From contig CANJKZ010000934.1 of NCBI GenBank assembly GCA_947471745.1, positions 1-64,000 of the forward strand: 64,000 bases of DNA, in the 5' to 3' direction. Numbering within the stretch: the stretch's first letter is position 1; each line of letters opens with the position of its first letter. Under the pieces are notes generated by a model that worked only from the letters and a program-made list of their open reading frames with translations, was not told where the DNA came from and searched no databases. This stretch comes from Closterium sp. Naga37s-1 (Eukaryota > Streptophyta > Zygnematophyceae > Desmidiales > Closteriaceae). Position numbers and translations under genes: made by a program. Positions 63,037 through 64,000 of the stretch are shown piece by piece.

Positions 63037-63866
63037 CCTCGCGAATAGGATCACGCACCACTGTACGTCGGACTTCAATAACGAAAGTTAAGGACTTAGC
63101 CTGGAAAGATGCGCAGGCTGTTGAAATGAGTCCAGAGAGCCATGGAGAGAGTACTGGGTGGTGAGTGAAGTCGAGAATGAGGGTTGGGTGGCGAAAGAGG
63201 AGGATATTCGAGAGGGGTGGGTGAATTGATGGGGGTGGGGGGCGAGGTGCGATGGAAGAACGAGGTGAGGGGAGTTCCGTGGCCGAACCCCGTTTGGATT
63301 TTGATTCAAGGGTTCAAATTGACGGAATTCGGTAAGAGCAGACAAAACCAAGAGGCCAACAATTAGCATTTCGTACAGTGGTGTCTGACACCATACAAAT
63401 GTTGCTGCAATGAATGAGCCCATCATCAAACCCACGCACATGCTTCAGATAGGGATGAATTAATTAGTCTAAAGTTCACTTTTTAGATTTTAACGTAGAA
63501 GTACCCTGAATTTCTATATGCATAGTAAAGTTTCTCTTATACGCGTCATATATTATATGAAGGGCTTCAGGAATAATTTTACTGCAATTATTGATTTCAT
63601 TTACTACTAGTTCTCTAAAATGGATTAGTTCACGTAATGCTGGGCTGGTAAAGGCCGTAATGCTTGGCGTGTTTGTACATATGAGCTGATAAGGAAGCAG
63701 CTCGTATTCGACGACTCCGAAGTAGTCATTTTCACGCACCAATTCTCAACCGCTCTGCAGCCCCCATCGAACCGCTAGTTTCAATGTCCGCGTACCTGTC
63801 AGCTGACGTAGGACCGTCACATGCGCGCCTCAATTTCTCCGCGCCACGCGACCCAGCGCTCCCTCG
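63037..63866. promoter_or_regulatory. Upstream region of the ATX gene; possible divergent promoter
   Basis: Gene-free as far as I can tell. The first 350 bp have GC-medium sequence with gaggtgag-type words; 63421-63720 is clearly AT-rich against the GC-rich genes. It separates the ATX start (minus strand) from a possible plus-strand start at 63867. Confidence 0.35.
63476..63742 (-). other. Unassigned AT-rich open frame (about 88 codons, no ATG start)
   Basis: A minus-strand frame with protein-like composition (DYFGVVEYELLPYQLICTN, then HFRELVVNEINN) ending TLKSKK. It has no ATG at its start and its base composition differs from both host genes. I do not recognise it. It may be a decayed insert or an exon piece; coding status is doubtful. 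Confidence 0.2.
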
Positions 63867-64000
63867 ATGACCTCCCCGTTCATCTTCCTTGACGCCCCGC
63901 GCGAGCAGCTGAAGCGAGTCGAATGGTGGACTCAGCAGGAAGGCAGGGTGGCCCGTGCCAACGGAGCCACCCAACAGTTCCGCGAAGGGACGCGCTGGAA
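63867..64000 (+). CDS. Possible first exon of a divergent gene (partial, runs off the window)
   Basis: An ATG at 63867 opens a frame that stays open to the edge: MTSPFIFLDAPREQL, then KRVEWWTQQEGRVARANG and further residues. Composition looks like a genuine protein and the region is GC-rich like the other exons here. I do not recognise a family from 44 residues. A minus-strand frame overlaps, so strand is uncertain. Confidence 0.33.
   Translation, partial: MTSPFIFLDAPREQLKRVEWWTQQEGRVARANGATQQFREGTRW

Noticed and set aside
63037-63078. Upstream extension of ATX exon 1
   Set aside because: The frame opens from a TTG and hits a stop shortly upstream; the first ATG is at 63036.

Overview
The window is nuclear DNA of a green, plant-lineage eukaryote. 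Both host genes are intron-rich, have GC-rich exons and carry plant-type domain sets: an AMT-type ammonium transporter, a plant clade-D-like PP2C phosphatase, and an ATX1/2-type trithorax methyltransferase. The LTR elements use the usual plant initiator-Met-type primer site. Intron and repeat style and the flavour of the Copia proteins suggest a streptophyte alga (a Closterium-like desmid would fit). That placement is inference; no marker gene settles it. No tRNA, rRNA or CRISPR array was seen.

Layout. Positions 1-17487 and 24228-about 34076 are one very large tandem array of a 61-bp satellite (roughly 450 monomers in all). It is interrupted by a complete, very young Ty1/Copia element at 17488-24227 with 1018-bp LTRs and a GACTC target duplication. 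The right end of the array runs directly into a 5'-truncated second Copia element (34077-38304). Positions 38305-41002 hold LTR-like debris, a degenerate repeat field and one reverse-oriented LTR with its primer site.

The host genes follow. At 41798-46836 (+) a 12-exon gene encodes a 934-residue protein in which a full ammonium transporter is continuous, within one exon, with a complete PP2C-type Ser/Thr phosphatase. This transporter-phosphatase fusion is the most notable thing in the window. At 48028-63036 (-) a 19-exon gene encodes a 2695-residue ATX-type H3K4 methyltransferase (Tudor-like, PWWP, FYRN, FYRC, PHD, extended PHD, SET, post-SET). The two genes converge, and a 560-bp MITE flanked by TA lies between them. 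The right edge may hold the first exon of a divergent gene (63867 onward).

Many introns of both genes carry minisatellites. In three introns the tandem repeat begins at the exon-intron border and copies the 5' splice site. In one ATX exon an 84-bp repeat supplies several in-phase 3' splice sites. All exon boundaries were read by eye from GT/GC-AG signals, phase and family similarity; they close into uninterrupted frames in both genes but have no transcript support here.
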